From: Curtobacterium sp. SGAir0471
GTDB lineage: Bacteria; Actinomycetota; Actinomycetes; Actinomycetales; Microbacteriaceae
Direction of reading: 5' to 3'
DNA length: 64,000 bases
Assembly: GCF_005490985.1 (NCBI RefSeq)
Contig: NZ_CP027869.1
Location: 1,116,001 to 1,180,000 of the forward strand
A program made the translations under genes and the position numbers. Positions 45,082 through 54,056 of the stretch are shown here, in pieces. The notes beneath the pieces are model-generated. The model did not search any database, was not told the DNA's origin, and worked only from the letters and a program-made list of their open reading frames with translations. Position 1 is the first letter of the stretch. The number at the start of each line of letters is the position of its first letter.

Positions 45082-45696
45082 CTACTCCGCCGTCCGTCGC
45101 ACCCGGATCACCCGGAAGCCCTTGTCCGTCGAGGCCCGCGCGACCTGGAATCCGTCGCCGAGCGCGTCGCCGAGCCAGCGCTGCAGGGAGTCCCCGCCGA
45201 GGTCCTTCGACACCACGAGCCAGGCGTCGCCGCCGACCTCGAGCCGGGGCAGCCACGTGAGCAGGATCGTGTGCAGCTCGTCCTTGCCCACCCGGATCGG
45301 CGGGTTCGACCAGATCGTCCGGAAGCGCAGGTCGGCGGGGACCTCGTCCGGCAGGCCGACCGTGACGTTCGACACCCGCGCCGCGACGGCGTTGCGTGCC
45401 GCGAGCCCGAGGACGCGTTCGTTCACGTCCACACCCCACACCTGCGCGTCCGGGGACTCGAGCGCCATCGTGATCGCGATCGGGCCCCACCCGCACCCGA
45501 CGTCGAGCAGCGCGCCGTCGGGGGCGGGCGGCGGCACCGAGCCGAGCAGGACCTTCGTGCCACGGTCGACGCCGTCCGGGCTGAAGACGCCGGCCGCGGT
45601 GGACAGGGTGAGCGGTTGCCCGGCGAGCGTGACGTGCACCTGGCGCTCACGGATCTCCGAGGACGGGTTCGCGGAGAAGTAGTGCTCGTTCGCCAT
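45082..45696 (-). CDS. RsmC/RlmG-like class I methyltransferase
   Basis: The 204-residue protein begins EHYFSANPSSEIRERQV, then has the SAM loop LLDVGCGWGPIAITMAL (about 75-91) and the catalytic motif WSNPPIRVGKDELHTILLTWLPRL, where NPPI points to methylation of a base amino group, probably guanine in rRNA. It resembles the C-terminal half of RsmC and the small stand-alone forms of actinobacteria. TACGGT six bases before ATG 45696 marks a leaderless start. It is divergent from hflX. Confidence 0.9.
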   Translation of the reverse strand: MANEHYFSANPSSEIRERQVHVTLAGQPLTLSTAAGVFSPDGVDRGTKVLLGSVPPPAPDGALLDVGCGWGPIAITMALESPDAQVWGVDVNERVLGLAARNAVAARVSNVTVGLPDEVPADLRFRTIWSNPPIRVGKDELHTILLTWLPRLEVGGDAWLVVSKDLGGDSLQRWLGDALGDGFQVARASTDKGFRVIRVRRTAE

Positions 45697-45702
45697 GGAA
45701 GA

Positions 45703-45708
45703 ACCGTA
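45703..45708 (-). promoter_or_regulatory. -10 box of the methyltransferase gene
   Basis: TACGGT on the minus strand, 6 bases before the ATG at 45696. Confidence 0.6.
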
Positions 45709-45742
45709 GCGGGGAGCCCGTGTGTCCCGGGCGTGGCGGCGG

Positions 45743-45748
45743 TACCCT
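45743..45748 (+). promoter_or_regulatory. hflX -10 box
   Basis: TACCCT, 9 bases before the ATG at 45758; GGAGAAG between them could act as a very close ribosome site. Confidence 0.5.
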
Positions 45749-45757
45749 GTGGAGAAG

Positions 45758-47296
45758 ATGACGGAAACCACCATGAACGACGGACGATCCGACGACAGCG
45801 CCGAGGGTGTCGTGGAACGCGTCCTCCGCAATGCCGAGACCAGGGCCTCGTCGGCGATCTTCGCTCCCGCCCAGGCCATCCAGACACGATCGGTCGACGA
45901 GCACGGCTGGTCCGGCGACGGCGACCAGTACGAGCGCGAGGACCGCGCCGCCCTGCGCCGCGTCACCGGCCTCTCCACCGAGCTCGAGGACGTCACCGAG
46001 GTCGAGTACCGGCAGCTCCGGCTCGAGCGGGTCGTCCTGATCGGCGTGTACCCCCAGGGCGACGCCCAGGACGCCGAGAACTCCCTGCGCGAGCTCGCCG
46101 CCCTGGCCGAGACCGCGGGCGCCGTGGTGCTCGACGGGCTCCTGCAGCGTCGGCCCACCCCCGACCCGGCGACCTACCTCGGCAAGGGCAAGGCCGAGGA
46201 GCTCGCCATGGTCGTCAAGGCGACCGGCGCCGACACGGTCGTCGCGGACACCGAGCTCGCCCCCTCCCAGCGTCGTGCGCTCGAGGACGTCGTGAAGGTG
46301 AAGGTGATCGACCGCACCGCGGTGATCCTCGACATCTTCAGCCAGCACGCCACCACCCGCGAGGGCAAGGCCCAGGTCGAGCTCGCGCAGCTGCAGTACC
46401 TCCTGCCGCGTCTGCGTGGTTGGGGTGAGTCGATGTCCCGTCAGGCCGGTGGTCAGGTCTCCGGCGGTGCGGGCATGGGTTCCCGTGGTCCCGGTGAGAC
46501 GAAGATCGAGCTCGACCGTCGTCGCATCAACACGCGGATGTCGAAGCTCCGTCGCCAGATCGCCGGGTTCCGCCCGGCCCGCGAGGCCAAGCGCGCCGAC
46601 CGACACCGCAACGAGGTGCCGAGCGTCGCGATCGCCGGCTACACGAACGCCGGCAAGTCTTCGCTGCTGAACCGGCTGACGAGCGCGGGCGTCCTGGTGC
46701 AGAACCAACTGTTCGCCACCCTCGACGCCACCGTGCGCCGGACCGAGAGCAGCGCCGGCCGCGAGTTCACCTTCGTCGACACGGTCGGCTTCGTGCGGAA
46801 CCTGCCGCACCAGCTGGTCGAGGCCTTCCGCTCGACCCTCGAGGAGGTCGGTGAGGCCGACGTCATCGTGCACGTGGTCGACGGATCGCACCCCGACCCG
46901 GCCGCGCAGCTCGCCACCGTCCGTGACGTGATGGGCGACGTCGGTGCGCGCGACATCCCCGAGGTCGTCGCGTTCAACAAGGCGGACCTGATCGACGCGG
47001 CACAGCGGCTCGTCCTGGTCGGACTCGTCCCCGACGCGGTCTTCGTGTCCGCCCGCACGGGCGAGGGCGTGCCGGAGCTCCTCGCGGCGATCGAGGCCCG
47101 ACTGCCCGAGCCGGACGTCGAGCTCACCGTGGTGATCCCGTACGACCGCGGCGACCTGGTGTCGTCGCTGCACGACGCGGGCGCGGTCGAGACGACCGAC
47201 TACGTCGAGGACGGCACGCGCCTGCGGGTGCGCGTCTTCCAGCGCCAGGTCGCGGAGCTCGACCCGTACGTGGTCGCGCCGGTCGCGACGGTCTAG
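45758..47296 (+). CDS. hflX: Ribosome-associated GTPase HflX
   Basis: The 512-residue GTPase splits stalled or hibernating 70S ribosomes. The N-terminal HflX domain spans about 85-270 with PDPATYLGKGKAEELA and the RNA-contacting VELAQLQYLLPRLRGWG helix. The G domain from about 290 has G1 GYTNAGKSSLLNRLT, G3 FVDTVGFVRNLPHQLVEAFRSTLEE and G4 NKAD. The first 65 residues are a disordered acidic extension. ATG 45758 is preferred; a second ATG at 45773 is possible. In mycobacteria dapF-hflX is also the order. Confidence 0.96.
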   Translation: MTETTMNDGRSDDSAEGVVERVLRNAETRASSAIFAPAQAIQTRSVDEHGWSGDGDQYEREDRAALRRVTGLSTELEDVTEVEYRQLRLERVVLIGVYPQGDAQDAENSLRELAALAETAGAVVLDGLLQRRPTPDPATYLGKGKAEELAMVVKATGADTVVADTELAPSQRRALEDVVKVKVIDRTAVILDIFSQHATTREGKAQVELAQLQYLLPRLRGWGESMSRQAGGQVSGGAGMGSRGPGETKIELDRRRINTRMSKLRRQIAGFRPAREAKRADRHRNEVPSVAIAGYTNAGKSSLLNRLTSAGVLVQNQLFATLDATVRRTESSAGREFTFVDTVGFVRNLPHQLVEAFRSTLEEVGEADVIVHVVDGSHPDPAAQLATVRDVMGDVGARDIPEVVAFNKADLIDAAQRLVLVGLVPDAVFVSARTGEGVPELLAAIEARLPEPDVELTVVIPYDRGDLVSSLHDAGAVETTDYVEDGTRLRVRVFQRQVAELDPYVVAPVATV

Positions 47297-47314
47297 ACCC
47301 CGGACCCACACCGG

Positions 47315-47362
47315 GACGGACGGGAGGCGCGGTGCCGGCTGGCACCGCGCCTCCCGTCCGTC
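47315..47362. repeat. Dispersed hairpin element, copy G
   Basis: Perfect 22-base arms (47315-47336, 47341-47362) around GGCT. It lies 18 bases after the hflX stop in the gap between hflX and the convergent lexA. Confidence 0.93.
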
Positions 47363-47364
47363 GC

Positions 47365-47418
47365 CGGTGCCGTCGGTACCGTCCTCGGTGCTGTCGGTGC
47401 TGTCGGTGCCGTCCTCGG
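47365..47418. repeat. Short tandem repeat, 9- and 12-base units
   Basis: Units of GGTGC(C/T)GTC, sometimes extended by CTC, repeat five times directly after hairpin copy G. It is non-coding as far as I can tell. Confidence 0.6.
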
Positions 47419-47435
47419 ATGCCTTCCGATCCGGA

Positions 47436-47498
47436 CGAACCACGGATGCGACACCGAACCAGCCGATCGGCCTGGTTCGATGTCGGTTCCGTGGTTCG
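47436..47498. repeat. Long inverted repeat between hflX and lexA
   Basis: Arms of 27 bases (47436-47462, 47472-47498) pair with three mismatches around a loop that contains CCGATCGG. The outer arm is CGAACCACGGA. It is 36 bases from the lexA stop and could end both convergent transcripts. Confidence 0.8.
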
Positions 47499-47533
47499 AC
47501 GGCGGGGGACCGGGAGTGTGGTCCCGGGAAGGG

Positions 47534-48178
47534 TCAGATCGAGCGGAGCACCGCGACGACCTTGCCGAGCACGGTGGCCGCGTCGCCGAGGATCGGCTCG
47601 AACGCCGAGTTCCGCGGGAGCAGCCACGTGTGGCCGTCGCGCTGGCGGAACACCTTGACGGTCGCCTCCTCGTCGAGCATCGCCGCGACGACGTCACCGT
47701 TGTCCGCGGTCTGCTGCGACCGGACGACCACCCAGTCGCCGTCGCAGATCGCTGCGTCGATCATCGACTCGCCGACGACCTTGAGCATGAAGAGGTCACC
47801 CGTGCCGACCAGCTGGCGGGGGAGCGGGACGATCTCGTCGACGTGCTGCTCCGCCGTGATGGGGACACCGGCGGCGATGCGACCGACGAGCGGGACGAGG
47901 GTCGTGGCGTCGACGTCCGGGGTGTCGACGTCGGGGGTCGGCTCGTCGACCAGGACCTCGAGCGCCCGCGGGCGGTTCGGGTCACGGCGGATCCACCCGC
48001 CGAGCTCGAGCTGGCCGAGCTGGTGGGAGACGCTGGAGAGCGAGGAGAGCCCGGCCGCGTCGCCGATCTCGCGCATGCTCGGCGGGTAGCCCCGGCTGGC
48101 GATCGACGCACGGATCGCGTCGAGGATCGCCTGCTGCTTCGCCGTCAACGGCTTCTGGACCCGCAGTTCGTCCGCCAC
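47534..48178 (-). CDS. lexA: SOS repressor LexA
   Basis: The 214-residue repressor has a winged HTH at about 9-68 ([46 protein letters not shown]), a linker, and a self-cleaving serine peptidase domain. The cut site is Ala103-Gly104 in GRIAAGVP; the Ser138 (GESMID) and Lys175 (EATVKVF) pair is in place. I chose GTG 48178 with GAAGGGCGG before it; longer reading goes through its own promoter and SOS boxes. RecA filaments trigger cleavage. It is divergent from the LysM gene, sharing a 236-base control region. Confidence 0.97.
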   Translation of the reverse strand: MADELRVQKPLTAKQQAILDAIRASIASRGYPPSMREIGDAAGLSSLSSVSHQLGQLELGGWIRRDPNRPRALEVLVDEPTPDVDTPDVDATTLVPLVGRIAAGVPITAEQHVDEIVPLPRQLVGTGDLFMLKVVGESMIDAAICDGDWVVVRSQQTADNGDVVAAMLDEEATVKVFRQRDGHTWLLPRNSAFEPILGDAATVLGKVVAVLRSI

Positions 48179-48254
48179 GTCGTACCGCCCTTCGTCGGTG
48201 CCGGGCGGTCGGGCAGGGAATGTCGGTGGTCCCCGCTTGACTCGTCCCAGTCGA

Positions 48255-48300
48255 TCGAAACAGTATCCGACCGCATCGGGCCGGACAAACACCTGTTCGA
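48255..48300 (-). promoter_or_regulatory. lexA promoter with two LexA boxes
   Basis: On the minus strand TTGTCC (48288-48283) and TACTGT (48265-48260) are 17 bases apart. A LexA-like box TCGAACAGGTGTTTGT (48300-48285) covers the -35 and TCGGATACTGTTTCGA (48270-48255) covers the -10. This gives tight autorepression. Confidence 0.82.
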
Positions 48301-48341
48301 GCGTGTCGGCAAGAAATCCCGCAGGAATACCTTCCTGGGAC

Positions 48342-48373
48342 TTGTGCGGGGTGTGATTCGAAACTATGTTCGG
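48342..48373 (+). promoter_or_regulatory. LysM gene promoter with LexA box
   Basis: TTGTGC (48342-48347) and TATGTT (48365-48370) are 17 bases apart. The LexA-like box TCGAAACTATGTTCGG (48358-48373) overlaps the -10, so the LysM gene should be induced by DNA damage. Confidence 0.82.
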
Positions 48374-48414
48374 TACACGACTTCGGTTCATCCGAACGGG
48401 AAGGCAAGAACGAC

Positions 48415-48789
48415 ATGAGCACCATCGCCATCGCTGACCAGCGCACCGCGACGCCCGCCGTCCGTACGCGCCTGCGCATCACGCGTCGCGGTCGCATCGT
48501 CCTGACGACGCTTGCGGCCCTCCCCGTCTTCCTGGTCGTCGCCCTCTCCGTGCTGAACGGCGGACAGGCATCGGCCGGCGACTCCTCGCGTGCCGGCGCT
48601 CCGGTGCACTTCGAGACCGTCACCGTGCAGCCGGGTGAGACCCTGTGGCAGCTGGCGGAGGAGACCGCCCCGCAGGCCGACCCCCGTGACTTCGTGCAGG
48701 ACGTCGTCAGCCTCAACGCGCTCGACGGTTCGACGCTGCAGGCCGGCGAGCAGATCGCCATCCCGGCCAAGTACACCGTCGGTAACTGA
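48415..48789 (+). CDS. SOS-induced LysM membrane protein (Rv2719c/ChiZ, DivS/YneA-like)
   Basis: The 124-residue product has a basic cytoplasmic start, one membrane helix ([22 protein letters not shown], about 29-50) and an outside LysM domain from about 68: [49 protein letters not shown]. Proteins of this build, encoded divergently from lexA, delay cell division during the SOS response (YneA in Bacillus, DivS in Corynebacterium, Rv2719c in Mycobacterium). The promoter LexA box fits that role. ATG 48415 has GGGAAGG upstream. No separate hydrolase domain is present. Confidence 0.88.
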   Translation: MSTIAIADQRTATPAVRTRLRITRRGRIVLTTLAALPVFLVVALSVLNGGQASAGDSSRAGAPVHFETVTVQPGETLWQLAEETAPQADPRDFVQDVVSLNALDGSTLQAGEQIAIPAKYTVGN

Positions 48790-48895
48790 CCTGGTCGGCG
48801 GACGCCGCTCGCCGGACGGTCGCCGGGACACAGGCCGCTCGTCCGCCCGCCGTGCCACCGTCCGGACGGCCGGTCGTCGCCCCGGGGCCGCGGCC

Positions 48896-48901
48896 TACGA
48901 T
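48896..48901 (+). promoter_or_regulatory. hisC -10 box (leaderless start)
   Basis: TACGAT, 6 bases before the GTG at 48908. Confidence 0.6.
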
Positions 48902-48907
48902 GGATCG

Positions 48908-50032
48908 GTGGACACCACGCTCGAAGACCTCCCGATCCGTGACGACCTCCGCGGGCAGAGCCCGTACGGCGCCCCGCAGAAGCACGTGCGCGTGCAGCTC
49001 AACGTCAACGAGAACACGCATCCCGTTCCCGAGGACGTCGCCGAGGACATCGTCGCCTCGATCCGGCAGGCCCTGACGACCGTGAACCGCTACCCCGACC
49101 GCGAGTTCACCGAACTCCGCGAGTCCCTCGCCGGCTACCTCAACGGCGGGCTGTCCGCCGAGCAGCAGCTCAGCCCTGCGCAACTGTGGGCCGCGAACGG
49201 GTCGAACGAGGTCCTGCAGCAGTTGCTCCAGGCCTTCGGTGGCCCGGGCCGGTCGGTGCTCGGCTTCCCTCCCACGTACTCGATGCACTCGATCCTCGCG
49301 TCCGGCACCGGCACGCGGTGGATCCCGGCCCAGCGCGACGACGAGTTCCGCATCGCGCCGGAGACCGTCGTGGCGGCCATCGAGGAGCACCGGCCCGACA
49401 TCGTGTTCCTGTGCGGTCCGAACAACCCGACGGGCACCCCGCTCGACATCGAGACCATCCGCGCCGCCTATGACGCAACCGACGGCATCGTGATGGTGGA
49501 CGAGGCCTACGCCGAGTTCATGCCGGCCGACGCCCCGAGCGCGATCACCCTGCTGCCCGGCCGTCCGCGACTCGTGGTGTCCCGCACCATGAGCAAGGCC
49601 TTCGCGTTCGCCGGGGCCCGCGTCGGGTACCTGGCGGCGGACGCGGCCGTCATCGACGCCCTCCGCCTGGTACGCCTGCCGTACCACCTGTCCGCGCTGA
49701 CGCAGGCGGCAGCCGTCGCCGCGCTCCGGCACGCCCCTGCCATGCTCGCGATGGTCGACGACATCAAGCAGCAGCGCGACCGCATGGTCACCGAGCTGCG
49801 GGCGATGGGGTACCGCACCTACGAGACCTGGTCGAACTTCGTGCTGTTCGGCGGGGTGGCCGACCCGCACGCCGCGTTCGAGGCCCTGCTCGACCAGGAC
49901 GTCATCGTCCGCGACCTCGGCATCCCGAACCACCTCCGGGTGAGCGCGGGGACCGAGGAGGAGACCACCGCGTTCCTCGACGCCATGCGCCGCGTGGCCG
50001 CCGACCAGCCGCCGGTTAGGGTTGACGCATGA
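48908..50032 (+). CDS. hisC: Histidinol-phosphate aminotransferase
   Basis: The 374-residue PLP enzyme makes histidinol phosphate from imidazole-acetol phosphate and glutamate. The PLP Lys is in [20 protein letters not shown] (about residue 232); [14 protein letters not shown] and [11 protein letters not shown] are the cofactor Asn and Asp motifs. It starts the his cluster hisC-hisB-hisH-hisA. GTG 48908 follows TACGAT; hisB overlaps its end by four bases. Confidence 0.96.
   Translation: MDTTLEDLPIRDDLRGQSPYGAPQKHVRVQLNVNENTHPVPEDVAEDIVASIRQALTTVNRYPDREFTELRESLAGYLNGGLSAEQQLSPAQLWAANGSNEVLQQLLQAFGGPGRSVLGFPPTYSMHSILASGTGTRWIPAQRDDEFRIAPETVVAAIEEHRPDIVFLCGPNNPTGTPLDIETIRAAYDATDGIVMVDEAYAEFMPADAPSAITLLPGRPRLVVSRTMSKAFAFAGARVGYLAADAAVIDALRLVRLPYHLSALTQAAAVAALRHAPAMLAMVDDIKQQRDRMVTELRAMGYRTYETWSNFVLFGGVADPHAAFEALLDQDVIVRDLGIPNHLRVSAGTEEETTAFLDAMRRVAADQPPVRVDA
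50017..50022 (+). promoter_or_regulatory. Internal -10 box for hisB inside hisC
   Basis: TAGGGT, 6 bases before the hisB ATG. It could start a leaderless hisB message separate from hisC. Confidence 0.45.
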
Positions 50033-50631
50033 CCGCCCGCACCGCCTCGATCAGCCGGAGCACGAGCGAGTCGAGCATCGAGCTCTCGCTCGACCTGGAC
50101 GGCACCGGTTCGTCCGACATCTCGACGAGCGTGCCGTTCTTCGACCACATGCTGACGGCCTTCAGCAAGCACTCGCTCATCGACCTGCGCGTGCGCTCGA
50201 CGGGCGACACCGACATCGACGTGCACCACACCGTCGAGGACACCGGCATCGTGCTCGGTCAGGCGCTGCAGCAGGCCCTCGGCGACCGTGCCGGGATCGG
50301 CCGCTACGGCGACGCACTCGTGCCGCTCGACGAAGCCCTGGCGCAGGCCGTGGTCGACGTGTCCGGGCGCCCGTACCTCGTCCACTCCGGCGAGCCCGAG
50401 GGCTTCGCGTTCCACCGGATCGGTGGGCACTTCACCGGGTCGATGGTCCGCCACGTGTTCGAGGCGATCACGTTCAACGCCGGCATCACCGTGCACGTCC
50501 GCGTGCTCGGTGGCCGTGACCCGCACCACATCGCCGAGGCCGAGTTCAAGGCCCTCGCCCGCGCGATACGCCGCGCCGTCGAACTCGACCCCCGGGTCGA
50601 CGGCATCCCGTCCACGAAGGGGAAGCTGTGA
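50029..50631 (+). CDS. hisB: Imidazoleglycerol-phosphate dehydratase
   Basis: The 200-residue single-function HisB dehydrates imidazole-glycerol phosphate. The metal motifs are [38 protein letters not shown] and later [36 protein letters not shown]. No phosphatase domain is fused, as in other actinobacteria. ATG 50029 overlaps the hisC stop (ATGA) and its own stop overlaps hisH. Confidence 0.98.
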   Translation: MTARTASISRSTSESSIELSLDLDGTGSSDISTSVPFFDHMLTAFSKHSLIDLRVRSTGDTDIDVHHTVEDTGIVLGQALQQALGDRAGIGRYGDALVPLDEALAQAVVDVSGRPYLVHSGEPEGFAFHRIGGHFTGSMVRHVFEAITFNAGITVHVRVLGGRDPHHIAEAEFKALARAIRRAVELDPRVDGIPSTKGKL

Positions 50632-51263
50632 CCGCGAAGCCGAACGTCGTCGTCCTCGACTACGGATCGGGCAACGTCCACTCGGCGGCCAAGGCCCTCG
50701 AGCGCGCGGGCGCCGAGGTCACCCTGACCGCCGACAAGCAGGCCGCGCTCCGTGCTGACGGACTGCTCGTCCCGGGCGTCGGCGCGTTCGCAGCGGTCGT
50801 CGACCAGCTCGAGGGCGTCCGCGGCGGCGAGATCGTCGACCACCGCCTGGCTGGCGGACGACCGGTCCTCGGCATCTGCGTCGGCATGCAGGTCATGTTC
50901 GCCTGGGGCGTCGAGCGCGGCGCCGACGTCGAAGGACTGGGCCAGTGGCCGGGCGTCGTCGAGGAGATCCAGGCCGAGGTCCTGCCGCACATGGGCTGGA
51001 ACCGGGTCGAGGCGCCCGAGGACTCCGTGCTCTTCGACGGCCTGCACGACGAGCGGTTCTACTTCGTCCACTCGTACGGCGTGACGGACTTCCCGCTCGA
51101 CGCCTACGGCCCGTTCCGTGCCCCGCGCCTGACCTGGGCGGAGCACGGGCAGCGGTTCGTCGCCGCGGTCGAGAACGGGCCGCTGACGGCGACGCAGTTC
51201 CACCCGGAGAAGTCGGGGGAGCCGGGGATCCGGCTGCTGCGGAACTGGGTCGACTCGCTCTGA
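50628..51263 (+). CDS. hisH: Imidazole glycerol phosphate synthase, glutaminase subunit
   Basis: The 211-residue class I amidotransferase feeds ammonia from glutamine to HisF. The triad is visible: Cys in [14 protein letters not shown] (about residue 84), His and Glu in [12 protein letters not shown] near the end. [21 protein letters not shown] and [13 protein letters not shown] are N-terminal hallmarks. hisF is not in this window. GTG 50628 overlaps hisB by four bases. Confidence 0.97.
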   Translation: MTAKPNVVVLDYGSGNVHSAAKALERAGAEVTLTADKQAALRADGLLVPGVGAFAAVVDQLEGVRGGEIVDHRLAGGRPVLGICVGMQVMFAWGVERGADVEGLGQWPGVVEEIQAEVLPHMGWNRVEAPEDSVLFDGLHDERFYFVHSYGVTDFPLDAYGPFRAPRLTWAEHGQRFVAAVENGPLTATQFHPEKSGEPGIRLLRNWVDSL

Positions 51264-51302
51264 CCCGGCCGTCCGCCGGACGCACGCTGGCGAACGGACG
51301 CG

Positions 51303-51320
51303 CACCGCGCCTCCCGGCCG
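51303..51320. repeat. Solitary half of the dispersed hairpin element
   Basis: CACCGCGCCTCCCGGCCG matches one arm only. It lies in the 106-base gap between hisH and hisA, which otherwise shows only an AGGA ribosome site before hisA. Confidence 0.45.
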
Positions 51321-51369
51321 CCGCAGCCACAGCACGGCCGCACCCCATCAACCGAGAACCGACAGGACC

Positions 51370-52116
51370 ATGAACGACCTCACCGCGACCCCGCCCCTCG
51401 TCCTGCTGCCCGCCGTCGACGTCGTCGACGGACAGGCCGTCCGCCTCACCCAGGGCGAGGCCGGCAGCGAGACCTCGTACGGCGACCCGGTCGCCGCGGC
51501 CCGCACCTGGCGGGACCAGGGCGCGGAGTGGATCCACCTCGTCGACCTCGACGCGGCGTTCGGGCGCGGGGACAACCGCGAGGTGATCGCGAAGGCGATC
51601 CGTGAGGTCGAGGGCGTCTCCGTCGAGCTCTCCGGCGGCATCCGCGACGACGCGTCCCTCGAGGCGGCGCTCGCCACGGGCGCGGCGCGCGTGAACCTCG
51701 GCACGGCCGCACTCGAGAAGCCCGACTGGGCCGCTCGGGTGATCGGGGAGTACGGCGAGCAGATCGCGGTCGGCCTCGACGTGCGCGGGACGACCCTGGC
51801 GAGCCGCGGGTGGACCGAGGACGCCGGTGACCTGTGGGAGGTGCTCGACCGGCTCGAGGCTGCCGGGTGCGCCCGCTACGTGGTCACGGACGTGACGAAG
51901 GACGGCACGCTGCAGGGGCCGAACGTCGACCTGCTCCGCGCGGTCTGCGACCGCACCGACCAGCCCGTCGTTGCCTCCGGCGGGATCTCGACGCTCGACG
52001 ACCTCCGTGCGCTGCGCGAGCTCGTGCCGCACGGCCTCGAGGGCGCGATCATCGGCAAGGCCCTGTACTCCGGCGCCTTCACGCTGCCGGCCGCCCTCGA
52101 CATCGCCTCCGAGTAG
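51370..52116 (+). CDS. priA: Phosphoribosyl isomerase (PriA-type HisA)
   Basis: The 248-residue TIM barrel isomerises ProFAR in histidine synthesis. The stretches [32 protein letters not shown] and [14 protein letters not shown] match the actinobacterial PriA form, which also does the TrpF reaction in tryptophan synthesis. [24 protein letters not shown] at the start carries the first catalytic Asp; Asp in VVTDVTKDG is the second. Dual activity is an inference from these motifs. It is 106 bases from hisH. Confidence 0.93.
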   Translation: MNDLTATPPLVLLPAVDVVDGQAVRLTQGEAGSETSYGDPVAAARTWRDQGAEWIHLVDLDAAFGRGDNREVIAKAIREVEGVSVELSGGIRDDASLEAALATGAARVNLGTAALEKPDWAARVIGEYGEQIAVGLDVRGTTLASRGWTEDAGDLWEVLDRLEAAGCARYVVTDVTKDGTLQGPNVDLLRAVCDRTDQPVVASGGISTLDDLRALRELVPHGLEGAIIGKALYSGAFTLPAALDIASE

Positions 52117-52120
52117 CCCC

Positions 52121-52954
52121 GTGGCGGGCATCTCGAACGGCCGCGGCGCCGGGCCCGACGCTCCGGAGCCGGGCGCGCACGACGACGCCCACACCCCGGG
52201 CGGTGCCGCGGACTCGGCGGGCAACCCGTGGGCCGGACGGACGTTCGACGCACACGACGACGCCTACGCCGACGACGACGGCCTGGCGGACCCGGCGCTC
52301 GTCGCGGCGATCACGGCCCTGCAGCAGGGCGGGTCGCAGCGTGCGGTCGTCGAGGCCCTGCGCGGCGCACGGCTGCTCATCCCGCTCGTCGCCGAGGCCG
52401 GTGACGTCGGGCACACCGCCGAAGGGAAGCTCGTCGACAAGACCCAGGAGCTGTCGATCGTCACGGTCGCGGGGCCGGACGGGCGCAGCGTGATGCCCGC
52501 CTTCACCTCGGCCGAGGCGATGCGGTCGTGGGACGCCACCGCGCGTCCGGTACCGGCGGACTCGCGTCGGGTCGCGATGGCCGCGGCGAGCGAGGAGACG
52601 CAGCTCGTCGTCCTCGACCCGACGGCGCCGACCGAGTTCGTGCTCCGACGCCCGGCCGTGTGGGCGATCGGGCAGGACCTGCCGTGGACACCGTGCTTCG
52701 AGGACCCGGAGGTCGGGCAGGCATTCGCCGCCTCGGTCGCCGACGAGCCCGCCGTGGCACGCGTCGAGCTGTCGCCAGGCGACCCGCTCGGCCGGTTCGC
52801 CGGTGCCGAGCTGACGGTCGGCCTGGCGCTGCGCCCGGGGCTCGACCAGGCGGCGGTCCAGGCGCTCGTCGGTCGGTTGCAGCAGCGGTGGACGGCGGAC
52901 GCGGTCGTCGCTGACCGGGTGGACAGCATGCGCGTCGCGCTGCGGCCCGCCTGA
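52121..52954 (+). CDS. SseB family protein
   Basis: The 277-residue product has an acidic disordered N terminus (1-60), then an SseB N-terminal domain: RGARLLIPLVAEAGDVGHTAEGKLVDKTQELSIVTVAGPDGRSVMPAFTSAEAMRSWDATARPVPAD and VVLDPTAPTEFVLRRPAVWAI. The C-terminal 90 residues resemble the SseB_C type region. The function is unknown; E. coli SseB affects serine sensitivity. GTG 52121 follows the hisA stop by four bases. In actinobacteria sseB often follows priA. Confidence 0.88.
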   Translation: MAGISNGRGAGPDAPEPGAHDDAHTPGGAADSAGNPWAGRTFDAHDDAYADDDGLADPALVAAITALQQGGSQRAVVEALRGARLLIPLVAEAGDVGHTAEGKLVDKTQELSIVTVAGPDGRSVMPAFTSAEAMRSWDATARPVPADSRRVAMAAASEETQLVVLDPTAPTEFVLRRPAVWAIGQDLPWTPCFEDPEVGQAFAASVADEPAVARVELSPGDPLGRFAGAELTVGLALRPGLDQAAVQALVGRLQQRWTADAVVADRVDSMRVALRPA

Positions 52955-53014
52955 CCCCGTCGGTGCGATCGCGCGTGGTGCGATCGGTGCGGCGGGCGCG
53001 AGTGGTCCGCGAAG

Positions 53015-53053
53015 GCGACAGTGTCCGCCCGACGGTTGCGGGGACACTGTCGC
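53015..53053. repeat. Inverted repeat between sseB and parA
   Basis: GCGACAGTGTCC (53015-53026) and GGACACTGTCGC (53042-53053) are perfect 12-base arms with a 15-base loop. Further on, 53083-53105 is a degraded arm of the dispersed element (CGGCCGGGAGGCACGGTG). The remaining bases of this 223-base gap show only the parA promoter. Confidence 0.75.
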
Positions 53054-53165
53054 TCCGCCGCACGACTCGAGGACGGGTGACACGGCCGGGAGGCACGGTG
53101 CAGCGCCGCCCCGTGCGCTGCGGCCCGCCGCGGCGGTGCGACCGGGGCCCCTGGCGGCACGCCGG

Positions 53166-53171
53166 TACGAT
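53166..53171 (+). promoter_or_regulatory. parA -10 box (leaderless start)
   Basis: TACGAT, 6 bases before the GTG at 53178. It starts the parA-scpA-scpB-rluB run. Confidence 0.6.
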
Positions 53172-53177
53172 GACCGG

Positions 53178-54056
53178 GTGAGCACGAACCCGACGACCAC
53201 CCCCGGCACCGAGCAGACCCCGGTCGGCCCCACCGGTCGGCCCGTCCGGCAGTTCCCGGTGCCCGCGCCGCTCGACGGCCACGGCCCCGCTCGCATCATC
53301 GCGCTCTGCAACCAGAAGGGCGGCGTCGGCAAGACCACGACGTCCATCAACCTCGGCGCCGCGCTCGCCGAGTACGGACGCCGGGTCCTCGCCGTCGACT
53401 TCGACCCGCAGGGCGCCCTGTCCGCCGGGCTCGGGGTCCGCACGCACGACGTCCCCACCGTCTACGACCTGCTGATGGGCTCTGTGAAGGACCCGCGCGA
53501 GGTCATCCGCCAGACGAACGTGCCGCTGCTCGACGTCATCCCGGCGAACATCGACCTGTCCGCCGCCGAGGTCCACCTCGTCAACGAGGTCGCCCGCGAG
53601 CAGATCCTGGCGAGCGTGCTGCGCAAGGTGTCGAACGACTACGACCTGATCCTGGTCGACTGCCAGCCGTCCCTCGGGCTGCTGACGGTCAACGCCCTGA
53701 CCGCGGCGCACGGCGTGCTCATCCCGCTCGAGTGCGAGTTCTTCGCGCTGCGCGGTGTCGCGCTGCTGATCGAGACGATCGACAAGGTGCGGGACCGGCT
53801 CAACCCGGCACTGCGGCTCGACGGCATCCTGGCGACGATGTACGACTCGCGGACGCTGCACTCGCGTGAGGTCATGGAGCGGGTCGTGGAGACGTTCGAC
53901 GAGAACGTGCTCGACACGGTGATCAGCCGGACGGTGAAGTTCCCGGACGCCACGGTGTCGGCGCGGCCGATCACGCAGACGGCGCCGGAGCACGCCGCGG
54001 CGCACGCCTACCGGGCGCTCGCCAGGGAGCTCGTCGAGCGTGGCGCCGTCGCCTGA
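53178..54056 (+). CDS. parA: ParA-family ATPase of the scpAB operon
   Basis: The 292-residue ATPase has a deviant Walker A LCNQKGGVGKTTTSINLG (about 40-57), DFDPQGALSAGLG, and DCQPSLGLLTVNALTAAHGVLIPL. It is the second chromosomal ParA found upstream of scpA in actinobacteria (Rv1708 type), not the parAB pair at the origin. The first 35 residues are a Thr/Pro-rich extension. It overlaps scpA by 17 bases. A link to SMC loading is plausible from context. Confidence 0.93.
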   Translation: MSTNPTTTPGTEQTPVGPTGRPVRQFPVPAPLDGHGPARIIALCNQKGGVGKTTTSINLGAALAEYGRRVLAVDFDPQGALSAGLGVRTHDVPTVYDLLMGSVKDPREVIRQTNVPLLDVIPANIDLSAAEVHLVNEVAREQILASVLRKVSNDYDLILVDCQPSLGLLTVNALTAAHGVLIPLECEFFALRGVALLIETIDKVRDRLNPALRLDGILATMYDSRTLHSREVMERVVETFDENVLDTVISRTVKFPDATVSARPITQTAPEHAAAHAYRALARELVERGAVA

